Positions 51,366 to 60,859 are shown, counted from the stretch's first letter. The stretch: 64,000 bases of DNA from Nocardiopsis suaedae (GCF_027706745.1 NZ_JAQFWP010000022.1:1-64000), one strand, 5' to 3'. The notes: generated from the letters alone by a model not told the origin. Made by a program: numbers and translations.

Positions 51366-52112
51366 CTACTGCGCGGCCGCCTGCGCCTGCGCGCCGTCGG
51401 CCGCCTCGTCGGCAAGGCCGACGACGATGTCGATGACCTCCTGCAGGCCCAGCCCGCTGGTCTCCAGCTCCAGGGCGTCCTCGGTCTGCGTGAGCGGCGA
51501 GTCCTCCCGCGAGGAGTCCAGCCGGTCGCGCAGCGCCAGCGCGCGCTTGGTGGCCTCGACGTCGTCGGTGCGCACCTCCTTGCTGCGGCGCGCGGCCCGC
51601 GCCTCCGCGCTGGCCGTCAGGTAGATCTTCACGGCGGCGTCGGGGGCCACCACGGTGGTGATGTCGCGCCCCTCGACGACGATTCCGCCCGACTCGCGCC
51701 GTGCCCGCGCGATCGTGTCGCGCTGCATGGCCACCAGCCGTTCACGCACCGCCGGTACGGCGCTGACGGCGCTGACGCCGGAGGTGACCTCCTGCGTCCT
51801 GATCGCCTGGGCCACGTCCGTGCCGTCCACCTGGACGGTGGGGGCCGACGGATCGGTGCCCATGGTGATGACCGGCCGCGACGCGGCGGTGGCGACGGCC
51901 TCCGCGTCGCCGACGTCGACCTGGTGGTGCATCATCCACCAGGTCATGGCGCGGTACATCGCCCCCGTGTCGAGATACGCGAAGCCGCGCGCGGCGGCCA
52001 CGCCCTTGGAGGTGCTGGACTTGCCCGACCCGGACGGCCCGTCGATGGCGATCACCATGCCCGGCCCGGCCGCGCCCTCGGCGCCCGCTCCGGCGTTGCC
52101 CTGCGCGCTCAC
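51366..52112 (-). CDS. cmk: Cytidylate kinase
   Basis: CMP/dCMP kinase of 248 aa. The P-loop is IDGPSGSGKSSTSKG (after about 22 residues of Gly/Ala-rich leader), followed by YLDTGAMYRAMTWWMMHH, VEGRDITTVVAPDAAVKIYL and the LID segment RAARRSKEV. GTG start with GGGGAGAGA 7 nt upstream; an in-frame ATG 36 nt earlier has only a weak RBS. Located between tyrA and der as in other actinobacteria; provides CDP for nucleic-acid and lipid synthesis. Confidence 0.96.
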   Translation of the reverse strand: MSAQGNAGAGAEGAAGPGMVIAIDGPSGSGKSSTSKGVAAARGFAYLDTGAMYRAMTWWMMHHQVDVGDAEAVATAASRPVITMGTDPSAPTVQVDGTDVAQAIRTQEVTSGVSAVSAVPAVRERLVAMQRDTIARARRESGGIVVEGRDITTVVAPDAAVKIYLTASAEARAARRSKEVRTDDVEATKRALALRDRLDSSREDSPLTQTEDALELETSGLGLQEVIDIVVGLADEAADGAQAQAAAQ

Positions 52113-52588
52113 GTCGGTTCTCTCCCCAGGGGTTGGGTTCCATCTCATCTCAACGAAACAGGTTACAGCCGTAGTCCCCCTCTTCCGCCCGGATCGCCGG
52201 GCGGTCGGAACAGCCCGGAGCGGCACGGGCGCGCCCGTGATCCCTGGTGGCGGTGGCATCCGCCGGACCGCTGCGGCTCCCGGCCGCCGTGGGGCCGTGG
52301 TCGGCGCCACGGCGGCATGCCAGGTGCGGACCTGAGCGGTGGCGGCCCCGCCGACCGGGCCGAACGCACGTTCCGCGTACACGGTCCCATCGGCGGACAC
52401 GGACACTGCGCCGAAGGCAGACCGTTCCCGAGCCTGTGCCGTCCCGCCGCCCCCGGCCGGACGGAGGCCGCACGATTCCGACGGTCGGTCCCCGTGGCGG
52501 CCTGGGCGGTCGGTCTCAGGGTGATCGACGCCCCAGCGGCGCCCGCCGGACCGGTGGCCCGTCCGTCACCCGCGGCCCGCCGCAGCGG
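52113..52588. other. Gene-free interval, cmk-tyrA
   Basis: About 475 nt with no supported gene, repeat or operator. A promoter for cmk is expected here but no convincing -10/-35 pair stands out on the minus strand. Confidence 0.4.
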
Positions 52589-53671
52589 TCAGATGTGCAC
52601 CGACCATCCGCCCTCGCGCAGCGCCCCCACCAGGCCCTCGGCGGCCTCGGGCAGCACCGCCAACTGCGCCAGCCCCAGCGGCTGGCCCGGCGAGTGGTCC
52701 ATGCGCACGTCCTCGATGTTGACCCCGGCCTCGCCGACCGCCGAGAACAGGCGGCCCAGCGCCCCCGGCTCGTCGGGCAGCACCACCGGGACCTCGGTGT
52801 AGCGGGGGATGGTCGGCGACGGCTCCCCGTGCTTTCCGGGGATCCGCCCGCGGCCCTCCACCCCGCGCTCCAGCAGCGCGCGCACCCCCCCCAGGCCCGC
52901 TCCGCCCTCCTCGCGCAGGCGGCCGGCGGCCGCGGACAGGTCGGCGGCCATGGCCTCCAGCACCTCGGCCACCGGGCCCGGGTTGCCCCCGAGGATCTCG
53001 GTCCACAGCGCGGGGTCGCCCCCGGCGATGCGGGTGACGTCGCGCACCCCCTGCCCGGCCAGCCGCATCGCCTGCGCGTCCCCGCCGGCCAGGCGGGCGG
53101 CCACCGCGGAGGAGGCCAGGTGGGGGGCGTGGGAGACCAGGGCCACCGCGCGGTCGTGCGCGGCGGCGTCCATCACCACCGGGTCGGCGCCGCACAGCCG
53201 CGCCAGCTCGGTGACGGCGGCCACCGCCTTGGTCCCCGCCTCGGCGGTCGGGCACACCGCCCAGGAGCGCCCCTGGAACAGGTAGGAGCGGGCGGCGCCG
53301 GGGCCGCTCTTCTCCCGGCCTCCCATGGGGTGGCCCGGCACGAACACCGACATGTCGCATCCGGCGCGCTCGGCACCCTCGGCCACCCGCGCCTTGACGC
53401 TGGCGGCGTCGGTGTAGACGTGGGCCAGGTGCCGGCGCTGGGCCCGCAGGAGGGCCGCCGGCACGGCGGCCGGGGGCGCGGCGATCACGGCGACGTCGGC
53501 GGGTGGGCCGGGGTCCGCCCCGAGCTCCTCACCGGCGCCCATGTCGCGGGCGATGCGCAGGTTGCGCGGGTCGGGGTCGTCCAGGTGGACCCGCACGCCC
53601 TGCCCGCGCAGCGCCAGCGCGACCGAGGTGCCGATCAGCCCGGCCCCGATGACGACGGCGCGGTCGATCAT
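52589..53671 (-). CDS. tyrA: Prephenate dehydrogenase with ACT domain
   Basis: Tyrosine-pathway dehydrogenase, 360 aa, oxidising prephenate to 4-hydroxyphenylpyruvate. The NAD(P) motif is VVIGAGLIGTSVAL at the N-terminus; YTDAASVKARV, FVPGHPMGGREKSG (with substrate-contacting His and Arg/Lys), and DRAVALVSHAPHLASS follow. Residues about 290-360 (YTEVPVVLPDEPGALGRLFS...) form an ACT domain for amino-acid feedback. It precedes cmk and follows aroH, so the locus combines aromatic amino-acid steps with nucleotide and ribosome genes. Confidence 0.95.
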   Translation of the reverse strand: MIDRAVVIGAGLIGTSVALALRGQGVRVHLDDPDPRNLRIARDMGAGEELGADPGPPADVAVIAAPPAAVPAALLRAQRRHLAHVYTDAASVKARVAEGAERAGCDMSVFVPGHPMGGREKSGPGAARSYLFQGRSWAVCPTAEAGTKAVAAVTELARLCGADPVVMDAAAHDRAVALVSHAPHLASSAVAARLAGGDAQAMRLAGQGVRDVTRIAGGDPALWTEILGGNPGPVAEVLEAMAADLSAAAGRLREEGGAGLGGVRALLERGVEGRGRIPGKHGEPSPTIPRYTEVPVVLPDEPGALGRLFSAVGEAGVNIEDVRMDHSPGQPLGLAQLAVLPEAAEGLVGALREGGWSVHI

Positions 53672-54220
53672 GGGTGTGCGTTCCCTCCGAGTTCCGGCGC
53701 GCCCGCAGGTCAGGGGCGCACTTCAAGCGTATCGGGCGTCCGGTCGGGCCGGAGGGCCCCCGCGGCGCCGTGTCACGTCGCGGCGGGAAGCCCCGCACGG
53801 GCCGCGGCCCAGCGGGCAGGTCCGCGGGCCGGTGCCCTGCCCCCGGGAGGCCGTGCCGAGCGTATCGGTATCCGGCACTGCGCTCCGCCGCCCCGCCCGT
53901 CGGACGAGGTGCCGGCCAGGGCTCTGGGGGCAGGCCGCCCCAGCGGCGTATCGACTGCTGTGACCTGGTCCGATGGGGTTTCCGAGGACGCGCCCCAGGG
54001 GTGGTGCCCGGGGCGTCGGCGACGGCCGACCGGCCTAGAAGAGCGGGGCGCACCTGCCCCCGACCGGGGGTCTGGGACTCGCCCGCCGCATTGGTCCCGG
54101 ACGGATGGGCCTGCTGCCGACCGCCCCCAGGGAGATGACACCGCTTCAGAAGGTACGACCGAACCGGCCGCGGGACCGCCCCTCAACCGCGCGGGGCGGC
54201 CGCCGGTTCCCGGGCCGGGG
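53672..54220. other. Gene-free interval, tyrA-aroH
   Basis: About 550 nt; open frames on both strands look like composition artefacts (Arg/Gly/Pro bias, no family pattern). No repeat or palindrome noticed. Confidence 0.4.
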
Positions 54221-54583
54221 TCACTGGGCGATGTCGAGCCGTAGCGCCTGGGCCCCGCGCAGGTAGACGTGGTGCAGGTCGGAGCGGGGAAGATCGGTCT
54301 CCACGTGCGCCATGAGGCGGACCACCCGGGGCATGCCGTGCGGCACGGCGATCTCGCTCGCGCACATCAGCGGCACGTCGGCGAACCCCACCTTGCGCGC
54401 GGCGAGCGCGGGGAACTCCGAGGTCAGGTCCGGTGTGGCGGTGAACAGGACGCTGATCACGTCATCGGTGGACAGGCCGTTGCGGCGCATCACCTCCGCC
54501 ACCAGCTCGGCGGTCGCCTCGATGACGAGCTCGCGCTCGTCGGCGTCGACCTGAACCGCCCCACGGATCGCTCGCACTGCCAC
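54221..54583 (-). CDS. aroH: Chorismate mutase, AroH class
   Basis: Monofunctional AroH-type chorismate mutase, 120 aa, the pseudo-alpha/beta-barrel trimer that converts chorismate to prephenate. Active-site residues line up with the Bacillus enzyme: Arg7 (VRAIRGAV), Glu77 (MCASEIAVPHGM), Arg89 (MPRVVRLMAH) and Tyr107 (HHVYLRGAQALR). GTG start with GAGG 5 nt upstream; a longer reading would add a disordered N-terminus. Its product is the substrate of the adjacent tyrA, so two successive steps are clustered. Confidence 0.95.
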   Translation of the reverse strand: MAVRAIRGAVQVDADERELVIEATAELVAEVMRRNGLSTDDVISVLFTATPDLTSEFPALAARKVGFADVPLMCASEIAVPHGMPRVVRLMAHVETDLPRSDLHHVYLRGAQALRLDIAQ

Positions 54584-55026
54584 TGTCGCCTCGTCCCTCT
54601 CCCGCTCTTCTGCGGCGTCCCGAGAACCACCGGCTCCCGTCCCGCGTTCTGCCCGCTCCACCGTACTCCTTGTGGTGCGGGGCCTCGGCCTTCCCGCCTG
54701 GTGAATCGGGCCCGAGGAGACGCAATGACGACCGGATCCGGGATTGCGCCCCCAGGCTCCCTAGCGGTCCGCACGCGGCCCCGGGTCCCCCCAAGAGCTG
54801 GGGACGGACCGGTGCCGCCAGGAATGCTCGTGTCCGCTGGAGCGGTGTCGTCTCCTCCGAGACCATCGGGGAGCCGGGCCAGAGGTGCCCGCAACGGCGG
54901 CCAGGGCCGGCGAAAGTTCCACCACTCCAGCGGCGCCCAGGAATCCCCCGCCGCGCACAGGCGGAGCACACGACGGCGCCGCGGGGCCCAGACAGTGGGC
55001 CCCGCGGCGCTCGACGGGTGCGGGGG
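54584..55026. other. Gene-free interval, aroH-rluB
   Basis: About 440 nt. It holds the rluB terminator hairpin at its left-strand end; otherwise no gene, repeat or operator is recognised. Confidence 0.4.
54976..55010 (-). terminator. Terminator after rluB
   Basis: GCGCCGCGGGGCCC pairs perfectly with GGGCCCCGCGGCGC around a 7-nt loop, 16 nt after the rluB stop; closes the parA-scpA-scpB-rluB unit. Confidence 0.8.
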
Positions 55027-56538
55027 CTACATGCCCGCCGCCGTGTACAGCTCGCTCACCTCTTGCGCCGTCAAGGCGCGCATGGTGCCCGTCTTCAGGT
55101 TGCCCAGGCCGATCGGCCCCACCTGGGTGCGGGCCAGGTCGGCCACCGGGTGGTCGACCGCCTCCATCAGGCGCCGCACGATGTGCTTGCGCCCCTCGTG
55201 CAGGCGGATCTCCACCAGCGCCCGGGGCTCCAGGTTCTCCACCACGCGGAAGGAGTCCACCTCGACAGGGCCGTCGTCCAGCTCCACGCCCTTGCGGACC
55301 TCCCGCACCACCTCGCGCGGCACCGGCCCCGGCACCTTCGCGATGTAGGTCTTGACGACCTTGTAGCGGGGGTGGGTCAGCCGGTTCGCCAGCTCGCCGT
55401 CGTTGGTGAGCAGGATGAGGCCCTCGGTCTCGGTGTCCAGCCGCCCCACGTGGAACAGGCGCTCCTCGGTCTGCCCGGCGTAGTCGGACAGCGTCGGGCG
55501 CCCCTCGGGGTCCCACATGGTGCTGACCACGCCCCGCGGCTTGTTCAGCGCGTAGTACAGCCGGTCGGGGGCGGTGTTGACGAGCATCCCGTCGACCCGG
55601 ATCTCCGAGCGCTCGGGGTCCACGCGGGCGCCGAAGCGGCGCACCACCTGGCCGTCGACCGTGACCCTGCCGTCGGCGATCAGCTCCTCGCTGGCCCTGC
55701 GGCTCGCCACACCGGCCTGGGCCAGGGCCTTCTGGAGCCGGATGCCGCCGGGCACGCCCTGGTAGGAGTCGCGGTCCCCGTCGGACCGGTGGTCCTCGTC
55801 GCCGGGGTCGAACTCCGAGCGGAGCGCCTTCAGGCGGGCGCGGGCCTCGCGCGAGAGTTCGCGCTCGGAACCGCGGCCCTTCTGCGGCGCCCGGCCGCCG
55901 TCCCCGCGGTCGGGGCCTCCCCGCCCGGCAGGACGCCCGGAACGCTCGGGACGCCCGGACCGTTCAGGGCCTCCGGACCTCTCGGGACGCCCGGACCTCC
56001 CAGGGCGTCCGCCGCGCTCCGGGCGGCCCGACCGCTCGGGGCGCCCGCTCCGCTCCTGGCGGGGCGAGTCCTGGCGCGCGGAACGTTCAGGACGGCCCGA
56101 ACGCTCGGGACGGCCGGACCGTTCAGGGCGGCCACCGCGCTCCGGACGGCCAGCGCGCTCCTGGCGGCCGGAGCGGTCCCCCCGCTCCGGGGCGCCGCGG
56201 TCGCCGCCGCCGCGTCCGCCTTCGCGCGCGCCGCCGCGGGCCGCGCCCTGGCGGCCGCCGCGCTCGGGACGCTCCTCGTAGCGGCGCCCTTCGCGCCGCT
56301 CGGGGCGGTCCTCGCGCCCTTCGCGCCTGTCGCCCCCGCGGCCGCCGCGTTCGGCCCGCTCGGAACGGGGCTCGGACCGGTGCTCGGTGCGCCGCCCTTC
56401 GCGGCGCTGGGAACGCTCGTGCTTGTCGTCGCCGCGCTCACCGCGCGGGGCCCGGCCGCGCTCACCGCGCGGTCCGGTCGAGTCCCGCCCACCGCGGGAC
56501 CTGTCGTTCTTACGTGGTGTGTTCACCGGTTTCGTCAA
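55027..56538 (-). CDS. rluB: 23S rRNA pseudouridine synthase (RluB/RsuA family) with long RG-rich N-terminal domain
   Basis: The enzyme proper is residues about 262-503: an S4 RNA-binding domain (GIRLQKALAQAGVASRRASE) and the RsuA/RluB catalytic domain with the aspartate in FHVGRLDTETEGLILLTND; it isomerises a uridine in large-subunit rRNA. The first ~250 residues are disordered and basic, dominated by tandem GRPERSG-type heptads and RGG-like runs, far longer than in typical RluB (about 250-300 aa total) and probably RNA-binding. The start is uncertain: a TTG overlapping scpB by 29 nt or a GTG 12 nt later; neither has a good RBS. Confidence 0.9.
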   Translation of the reverse strand: MTKPVNTPRKNDRSRGGRDSTGPRGERGRAPRGERGDDKHERSQRREGRRTEHRSEPRSERAERGGRGGDRREGREDRPERREGRRYEERPERGGRQGAARGGAREGGRGGGDRGAPERGDRSGRQERAGRPERGGRPERSGRPERSGRPERSARQDSPRQERSGRPERSGRPERGGRPGRSGRPERSGGPERSGRPERSGRPAGRGGPDRGDGGRAPQKGRGSERELSREARARLKALRSEFDPGDEDHRSDGDRDSYQGVPGGIRLQKALAQAGVASRRASEELIADGRVTVDGQVVRRFGARVDPERSEIRVDGMLVNTAPDRLYYALNKPRGVVSTMWDPEGRPTLSDYAGQTEERLFHVGRLDTETEGLILLTNDGELANRLTHPRYKVVKTYIAKVPGPVPREVVREVRKGVELDDGPVEVDSFRVVENLEPRALVEIRLHEGRKHIVRRLMEAVDHPVADLARTQVGPIGLGNLKTGTMRALTAQEVSELYTAAGM

Positions 56539-57148
56539 TACCTTCGATGTCGTCAGGCAGGAACGGGGCCAGATCCGGAAGATCGTCGAGGCTCAACAGG
56601 CCCAGACGCTCGAGGAAATAGCTGGTCGTGCGGTACAGGTGCGCCCCGGACTCGGGGTCCTGTCCCGCCTCCTCGATGAGCCCTCGCAGTACGAGGGTAC
56701 GCATAACCCCGTCGCAGTTCACACCCCGGACCGCTGAGACCCTTCCCCGGGAGACCGGCTGCCGGTAGGCGACGACCGCGAGTGTCTCCAGCGCCGCCTG
56801 CGTCAGCCGGACCTCCTGGCCCTCTTTAAGGAAATGCTCGACGACCTCCGCGCATTCCGGGCGCGTGTAGAAACGCCACCCCTCGGCGACCTGGCGCAGG
56901 TCGAAGCCGCGGTCCTGGCGGGTGTACTCCTCGGCCAGCTCCTCCAGCGCGGCGGCCACGTCGTCCAGCGGGCGGCCGAGCCCGCGCGCGATGTCGAAGG
57001 CGGCCACCGGCTGGTCCACCACCATGAGCACGGCCTCCAGGTCGCGCCGCAGGGCCGGGTCGGCGCCGGTGCGCGCGCCGTCGGCTCCCCCGGCGCCGTC
57101 CGCGCCCACCGTTCCGGCGCCTCCGGCCGTGTCCTGTCCCACCGTCAC
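56510..57148 (-). CDS. scpB: Segregation and condensation protein B
   Basis: ScpB partner of SMC-ScpA, 212 aa, with two winged-helix domains: residues about 30-110 (LRRDLEAVLMVVDQPVAAFD) and 115-190 (LTQAALETLAVVAYRQPVSR, VRGVNCDGVMRTLVLRGLIE). A Gly/Ala-rich leader of 30 residues is extra. The GTG start overlaps the scpA stop (GTGA) and its end overlaps rluB, so it is embedded in a tightly coupled operon. Acts at the kleisin complex on the chromosome. Confidence 0.95.
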   Translation of the reverse strand: MTVGQDTAGGAGTVGADGAGGADGARTGADPALRRDLEAVLMVVDQPVAAFDIARGLGRPLDDVAAALEELAEEYTRQDRGFDLRQVAEGWRFYTRPECAEVVEHFLKEGQEVRLTQAALETLAVVAYRQPVSRGRVSAVRGVNCDGVMRTLVLRGLIEEAGQDPESGAHLYRTTSYFLERLGLLSLDDLPDLAPFLPDDIEGIDETGEHTT

Positions 57149-57996
57149 CCGCGCTCCCCTCCGCCGTCCTGCCCGTCCCCGGGGGCGGCGTCGTCGTACT
57201 CGTCGCTCACGTCCACCTCGCCGCTGGTGCCGCCGGTCCAGCTCACCAGCAGCTCCCCCAGCGGCTCGGGCTGGTCGAAGCCGACGTTGGACGCCCGGTA
57301 CAGCTCCAGCAGCGCCAGGAAGCGGGCGACCACCTCGAAGGTACCGGTGCAGTCGGCCGTCAGCTCGGCGAAGGTCATCTCCCCCGCCGCGCGCAGCGCC
57401 TCCACCACCAGCGCCCCCTGCTCGCGCACCGAGGTCTTGGGCTGGTGGATGTGGGTCACCGGGACGCTCGGCGGCTCCTTCGGGGTGAACACCTTCGCCG
57501 CCAGGGCGGCGAACTCCTGGGGACCGAGCTTGAGCATCACGTCCGGCCGCGCGTCGGCGAACCGCGGCTCCAGCGGCACCGCGCGCGCGAACCGGCGCCC
57601 CTGGGCGGAGATGCGCTCCTGGAGCAGCGCGGCGACCTGCTTGTAGGCCCGGTACTGCAGCAGCCGGGCGAACAGCAGGTCGCGCGCCTCCAGGAGCGCG
57701 AGGTCCTCTTCGTCCTCCACGTCGCCCCGCGGCAGCAGCCGCGCCGCCTTCAGGTCCAGCAGCGTGGCCGCCACCAGCAGGAAGTGGCTCGCCTGGTCCA
57801 GGTCGAAGGAGCCCTCGTTCTCCTTGATGTAGGCGATGAACTCGTCGGTGACCTTGGACAGGGCGACCTCGGTGATGTCCAGTTTGTGCTTGGAGATCAA
57901 CCCGAGGAGGAGGTCGAACGGCCCCTCGAAGTTCTCCAGGTGCACCTGGAAGCCGCCCCCGTCCTCGGCCTCCTCGCCGGTGCGCTCGTCGGTCAT
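57145..57996 (-). CDS. scpA: Segregation and condensation protein A (kleisin)
   Basis: ScpA kleisin of 283 aa that bridges SMC heads. Typical start FQVHLENFEGPFDLLLGLIS, then KHKLDITEVALSKVTDEFIA, DLDQASHFLLVAATLLDLKA and the C-terminal winged helix TFEVVARFLALLELYRA. The C-terminal ~35 residues are acidic and disordered. It starts 85 nt after the RHH-like protein gene on the same strand and overlaps scpB by 4 nt. Confidence 0.96.
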   Translation of the reverse strand: MTDERTGEEAEDGGGFQVHLENFEGPFDLLLGLISKHKLDITEVALSKVTDEFIAYIKENEGSFDLDQASHFLLVAATLLDLKAARLLPRGDVEDEEDLALLEARDLLFARLLQYRAYKQVAALLQERISAQGRRFARAVPLEPRFADARPDVMLKLGPQEFAALAAKVFTPKEPPSVPVTHIHQPKTSVREQGALVVEALRAAGEMTFAELTADCTGTFEVVARFLALLELYRASNVGFDQPEPLGELLVSWTGGTSGEVDVSDEYDDAAPGDGQDGGGERG

Positions 57997-58081
57997 CCCT
58001 CTAGGGTGGCACCGCCCGGGCGGTGCCCGTCCCGCCTCCGCTCCCGTGCTCGCTCCTCCGGCCCCGCTCCGGGGCGGCGGG

Positions 58082-58648
58082 TCAGTCGGCCAGGCGCCGC
58101 ACCAGGACGCTGTCGCCGCCGTTCTCGTGGAAGTCGGCGAGCAGCACGGCCACGGCCTCGCGCACCAGGCGCCCCCGGTCGGCGGCCAGGCCGTGCTCGG
58201 CCCGCAGCGTCAGCCGGGTCTGCTCCAGCGCGAGCAGCTCCTGCGCCGAGATGTACACGGTGATCTTCTCGTCGTGCCGCTGCCGCCCGCTGGGCTGCGG
58301 CGCCGCCGGCGGGGCCTTGCGCCTGCGGGGCGCCTTGCGCTCCGGCCCGGCCGCCTCCGGGGCCCGCGGCTCCGGGGGCGGGGTGTCGGCCGACGCGTCC
58401 GGCACGTCCGCGGCGCCGGGCTCGTCCGGGGCGTCCGGGTCCGCCCGGCCGCCCCCGCCCGCATCACCACCGTCCGCACCCATTTCGCTACTCTGCGGAG
58501 TCGATGAACGCCGCACAGAACCCCCGGAGGCCGTGTCCTCGGCCCCCGTGGCCGGTGCGGGGATCTCCCCCGCGCGGTCGGGTGCGGGCTCTGGGGCGGG
58601 CGGCTCCGACGGGCGGAAGAACAGCTCGTCGGCGCCGGGCAGCGTCAC
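58082..58648 (-). CDS. ParA-partner protein with C-terminal ribbon-helix-helix-like domain
   Basis: A 188-aa protein whose GTG start overlaps the parA stop (GTGA). Residues 1-125 are Pro/Ala/Asp-rich and disordered with a basic patch (RKAPRRRKAP). Residues about 127-178 look like a ribbon-helix-helix DNA-binding unit: strand KITVYISA, helix QELLALEQTRLTLRAE, helix GRLVREAVAVLLADF. The position matches hypothetical genes found between parA and scpA in streptomycetes. I infer a DNA-binding adaptor for the orphan ParA, analogous to ParG/omega-type centromere binders, but no biochemical role is established by sequence alone. Confidence 0.75.
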   Translation of the reverse strand: MTLPGADELFFRPSEPPAPEPAPDRAGEIPAPATGAEDTASGGSVRRSSTPQSSEMGADGGDAGGGGRADPDAPDEPGAADVPDASADTPPPEPRAPEAAGPERKAPRRRKAPPAAPQPSGRQRHDEKITVYISAQELLALEQTRLTLRAEHGLAADRGRLVREAVAVLLADFHENGGDSVLVRRLAD

Positions 58649-59604
58649 ACGGCGTGATCGCTGTTTGCCCACCTGGCCAGCACCTCCTTCGCGAGATCCC
58701 GATAGGCGGTCGCCCCCGCCGACGAGGTGTCGAAGCGGGTGATGGGCTCCCCCGCGACGGTCGCGTCGGGGAAGCGGATGGTCCGGTTGATCACGGTGCC
58801 GTACACCTTGTCGCCGAAGCCCTCCACGATGGTGGACAGGACCTCGCGCGCGTGCAGCGTGCGCGGGTCGTACATGGTGCCCAGGAACCCGTCGATCACC
58901 AGTTCCTCGTTGAGGCGCTCCTGCACCTTCTCGATGGTGTCCATCAGCAGCGCCACCCCGCGCAGCGCGAAGAACTCGCACTCCAGCGGCACCACAACGC
59001 CGTCGGCGGCGGTGAGCGCGTTGACGGTGAGCAGGCCCAGCGACGGCTGGCAGTCGATGAGGACCACGTCGTAGTCGTCCAGCACCGGTCTCAGCGCGCG
59101 CTTGAGCATCTGCTCACGGGCGACCTCGCCGACCAGCTGCACCTCGGCGGCCGACAGGTCGATGTTGCTCGGGATCAGGTCCAGCCCGTCCACGTCCGTC
59201 TTGAGCAGCACGTCCTCGACGGTGACGTCGCGCTCCATGAGCAGGTTGTAAACGGTCAGGTCCAGCTCGCGCGGGTCCAGCCGCCCCAGGCCCACCGACA
59301 GCGCCCCCTGCGGGTCGAAGTCGACGAGCAGCACCCGCCGCCCGAACTCGGCGATGGCCGCCCCGAGGTTGATGGTGGTCGTGGTCTTGCCGACCCCGCC
59401 CTTCTGGTTGCACAGTGCCACGATCCGGGCCGGACCGTGGCGGTCCAGCGGCTCCGGATCCGGAAAGCTCGGCTTCGCTCGTGTCGTCTGCAGTTCGTCC
59501 CCCGTGCTGCGCGGTTCCCCCCACGGGCTGCTCGCCGCCGCGCCGTGCATGCCGTCGTCGATGGGGGCTCCCGCCTCCGCATCGTCGTATCGCGACCAGC
59601 TCAC
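58645..59604 (-). CDS. ParA/Soj-family ATPase
   Basis: Walker-type (deviant Walker A) ATPase, 319 aa. The motif KGGVGKTT is at 68-75 with the signature lysine, Walker A' LLVDFDPQGALSVGLG and Walker B DDYDVVLIDCQPSLGLLT follow. The first ~55 residues are an extra disordered leader. GTG start with GGAGG 10 nt upstream. This ParA lies beside scpAB and xerD, not beside parB at oriC, as is usual for the second chromosomal ParA in actinobacteria. It probably positions cargo or chromosome regions with the RHH-like partner. Confidence 0.93.
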   Translation of the reverse strand: MSWSRYDDAEAGAPIDDGMHGAAASSPWGEPRSTGDELQTTRAKPSFPDPEPLDRHGPARIVALCNQKGGVGKTTTTINLGAAIAEFGRRVLLVDFDPQGALSVGLGRLDPRELDLTVYNLLMERDVTVEDVLLKTDVDGLDLIPSNIDLSAAEVQLVGEVAREQMLKRALRPVLDDYDVVLIDCQPSLGLLTVNALTAADGVVVPLECEFFALRGVALLMDTIEKVQERLNEELVIDGFLGTMYDPRTLHAREVLSTIVEGFGDKVYGTVINRTIRFPDATVAGEPITRFDTSSAGATAYRDLAKEVLARWANSDHAV

Positions 59605-59802
59605 AACCCTTTGACCTCCCTACGGACCGGCTGCCCGGGCCCGGTGGGCCCACCGAGCGGCCGGCCGTCGGAAACAACTCGCCATGTCGACAGCGGCCTG
59701 CCGTCGTGCGGCGACTCTAGAACGTCCGCACGGGGTGATTCAACGCGACACTCTACGCGCTCAGGGCGCGCCCGTGCCGCACTTGTCGGACTCGGAAGCC
59801 CG

Positions 59803-60780
59803 TCAGCGGCGGGCCCTGGGGTGGCCGGCCGCGTACACCTCCCGCAGCCGGTCGACGGTCACCAGCGTGTAGACCTGCGTGGTGCTCACCGAGGCGTGCC
59901 CCAGCAGCTCCTGGACCACGCGCACGTCCGCGCCGCCGTCGATGAGGTGGGTGGCGAAGGAGTGGCGCAGGGTGTGCGGGGAGACGTCGCGCAGCCCGGC
60001 GCGCTCGGCCGCCGCGCGCAGCACCGCCCAGGCGCCCTGACGGGTCAGCCTGCCGCCGCGCGCGTTGAGGAACAGGGCCGGGGCGCCGCGGCCCGATGCG
60101 GCCAGCGCGGGCCGCCCCCGCACCAGGTAGGCCTGGACCGACTCCCGCGCGAACCGGCCGACCGGCACCACGCGCTCCTTGCCGCCCTTCCCGCGGAAGC
60201 GCACCACCCCGCCGTCCTCGGCCCCGGGCGGCGCCGGGCCGGTCACGTCGTCAACGTCCAGGCCCACCGCCTCGGAGATGCGGGCGCCCGTCCCGTAGAG
60301 CAGCTCCAGCAGGGCGCGGTCGCGCAGCGCGCGCGGGTCCCCTTCGGACCCGGCCGCCTCCAGCAGGGCCTCGATGTCCTCCAGCGGGACCGCCTTGGGC
60401 AGCCGACGCATCGGGCGCGGGGGGCTGACCTCCGCGGCCGGGTCGGCCGGGGCGAGCCCCTCCCGGAGCGCGAACCGGTGCAGGCCCCGGACCGCCACGA
60501 CCGCGCGGCCCGCCGAGTTCCCGCCGAGCGGGGGGTGCTCCTCGTCGCCCTCGCGCAGCGCGCGCAGGAACGCCGACACGTCCCCGGCCGCGACCCCGGC
60601 GAGCGACGCCAGCCCGCGCGACTCCAGGAACAGCACGTATCTTCGCAGGTCACGCCTGTAAGAGGCGAGAGTGTTGGCCGCCAGTCCGCGTTCGACGGCC
60701 AGGTGGTCGAGGTAGGTCCGCACCGCGGCGGCGGCGTCGCTCCGGTCCGCCACGGCCTCGTGCTCGGCGCTCGTCGTCAT
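59803..60780 (-). CDS. xerD: Tyrosine recombinase XerD
   Basis: Site-specific recombinase of 325 aa resolving chromosome dimers. N-terminal SAM-like core-binding domain ([20 protein letters not shown]), then the catalytic domain with Arg in [14 protein letters not shown], Lys in [14 protein letters not shown], His-x-x-Arg in [14 protein letters not shown], His in [12 protein letters not shown] and the nucleophile Tyr in TTQVYTLV. The inner ATG is used because GGGAAG lies 7 nt upstream. It lies 200 nt ahead of parA on the same strand. Confidence 0.95.
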   Translation of the reverse strand: MTTSAEHEAVADRSDAAAAVRTYLDHLAVERGLAANTLASYRRDLRRYVLFLESRGLASLAGVAAGDVSAFLRALREGDEEHPPLGGNSAGRAVVAVRGLHRFALREGLAPADPAAEVSPPRPMRRLPKAVPLEDIEALLEAAGSEGDPRALRDRALLELLYGTGARISEAVGLDVDDVTGPAPPGAEDGGVVRFRGKGGKERVVPVGRFARESVQAYLVRGRPALAASGRGAPALFLNARGGRLTRQGAWAVLRAAAERAGLRDVSPHTLRHSFATHLIDGGADVRVVQELLGHASVSTTQVYTLVTVDRLREVYAAGHPRARR

Positions 60781-60859
60781 CACCCGGCTTCCCGCGATTT
60801 CCGGGACAGATGATGCCATAAGGGTGCGCCGTCGGCGGGAAAGGCGCGCAAACGAAAGC

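Noticed and set aside
54670-56679. Long Gly/Ala-rich plus-strand frame
   Set aside because: It is the antisense of the RG-repeat domain of rluB; repetitive GC-rich DNA keeps both strands open.
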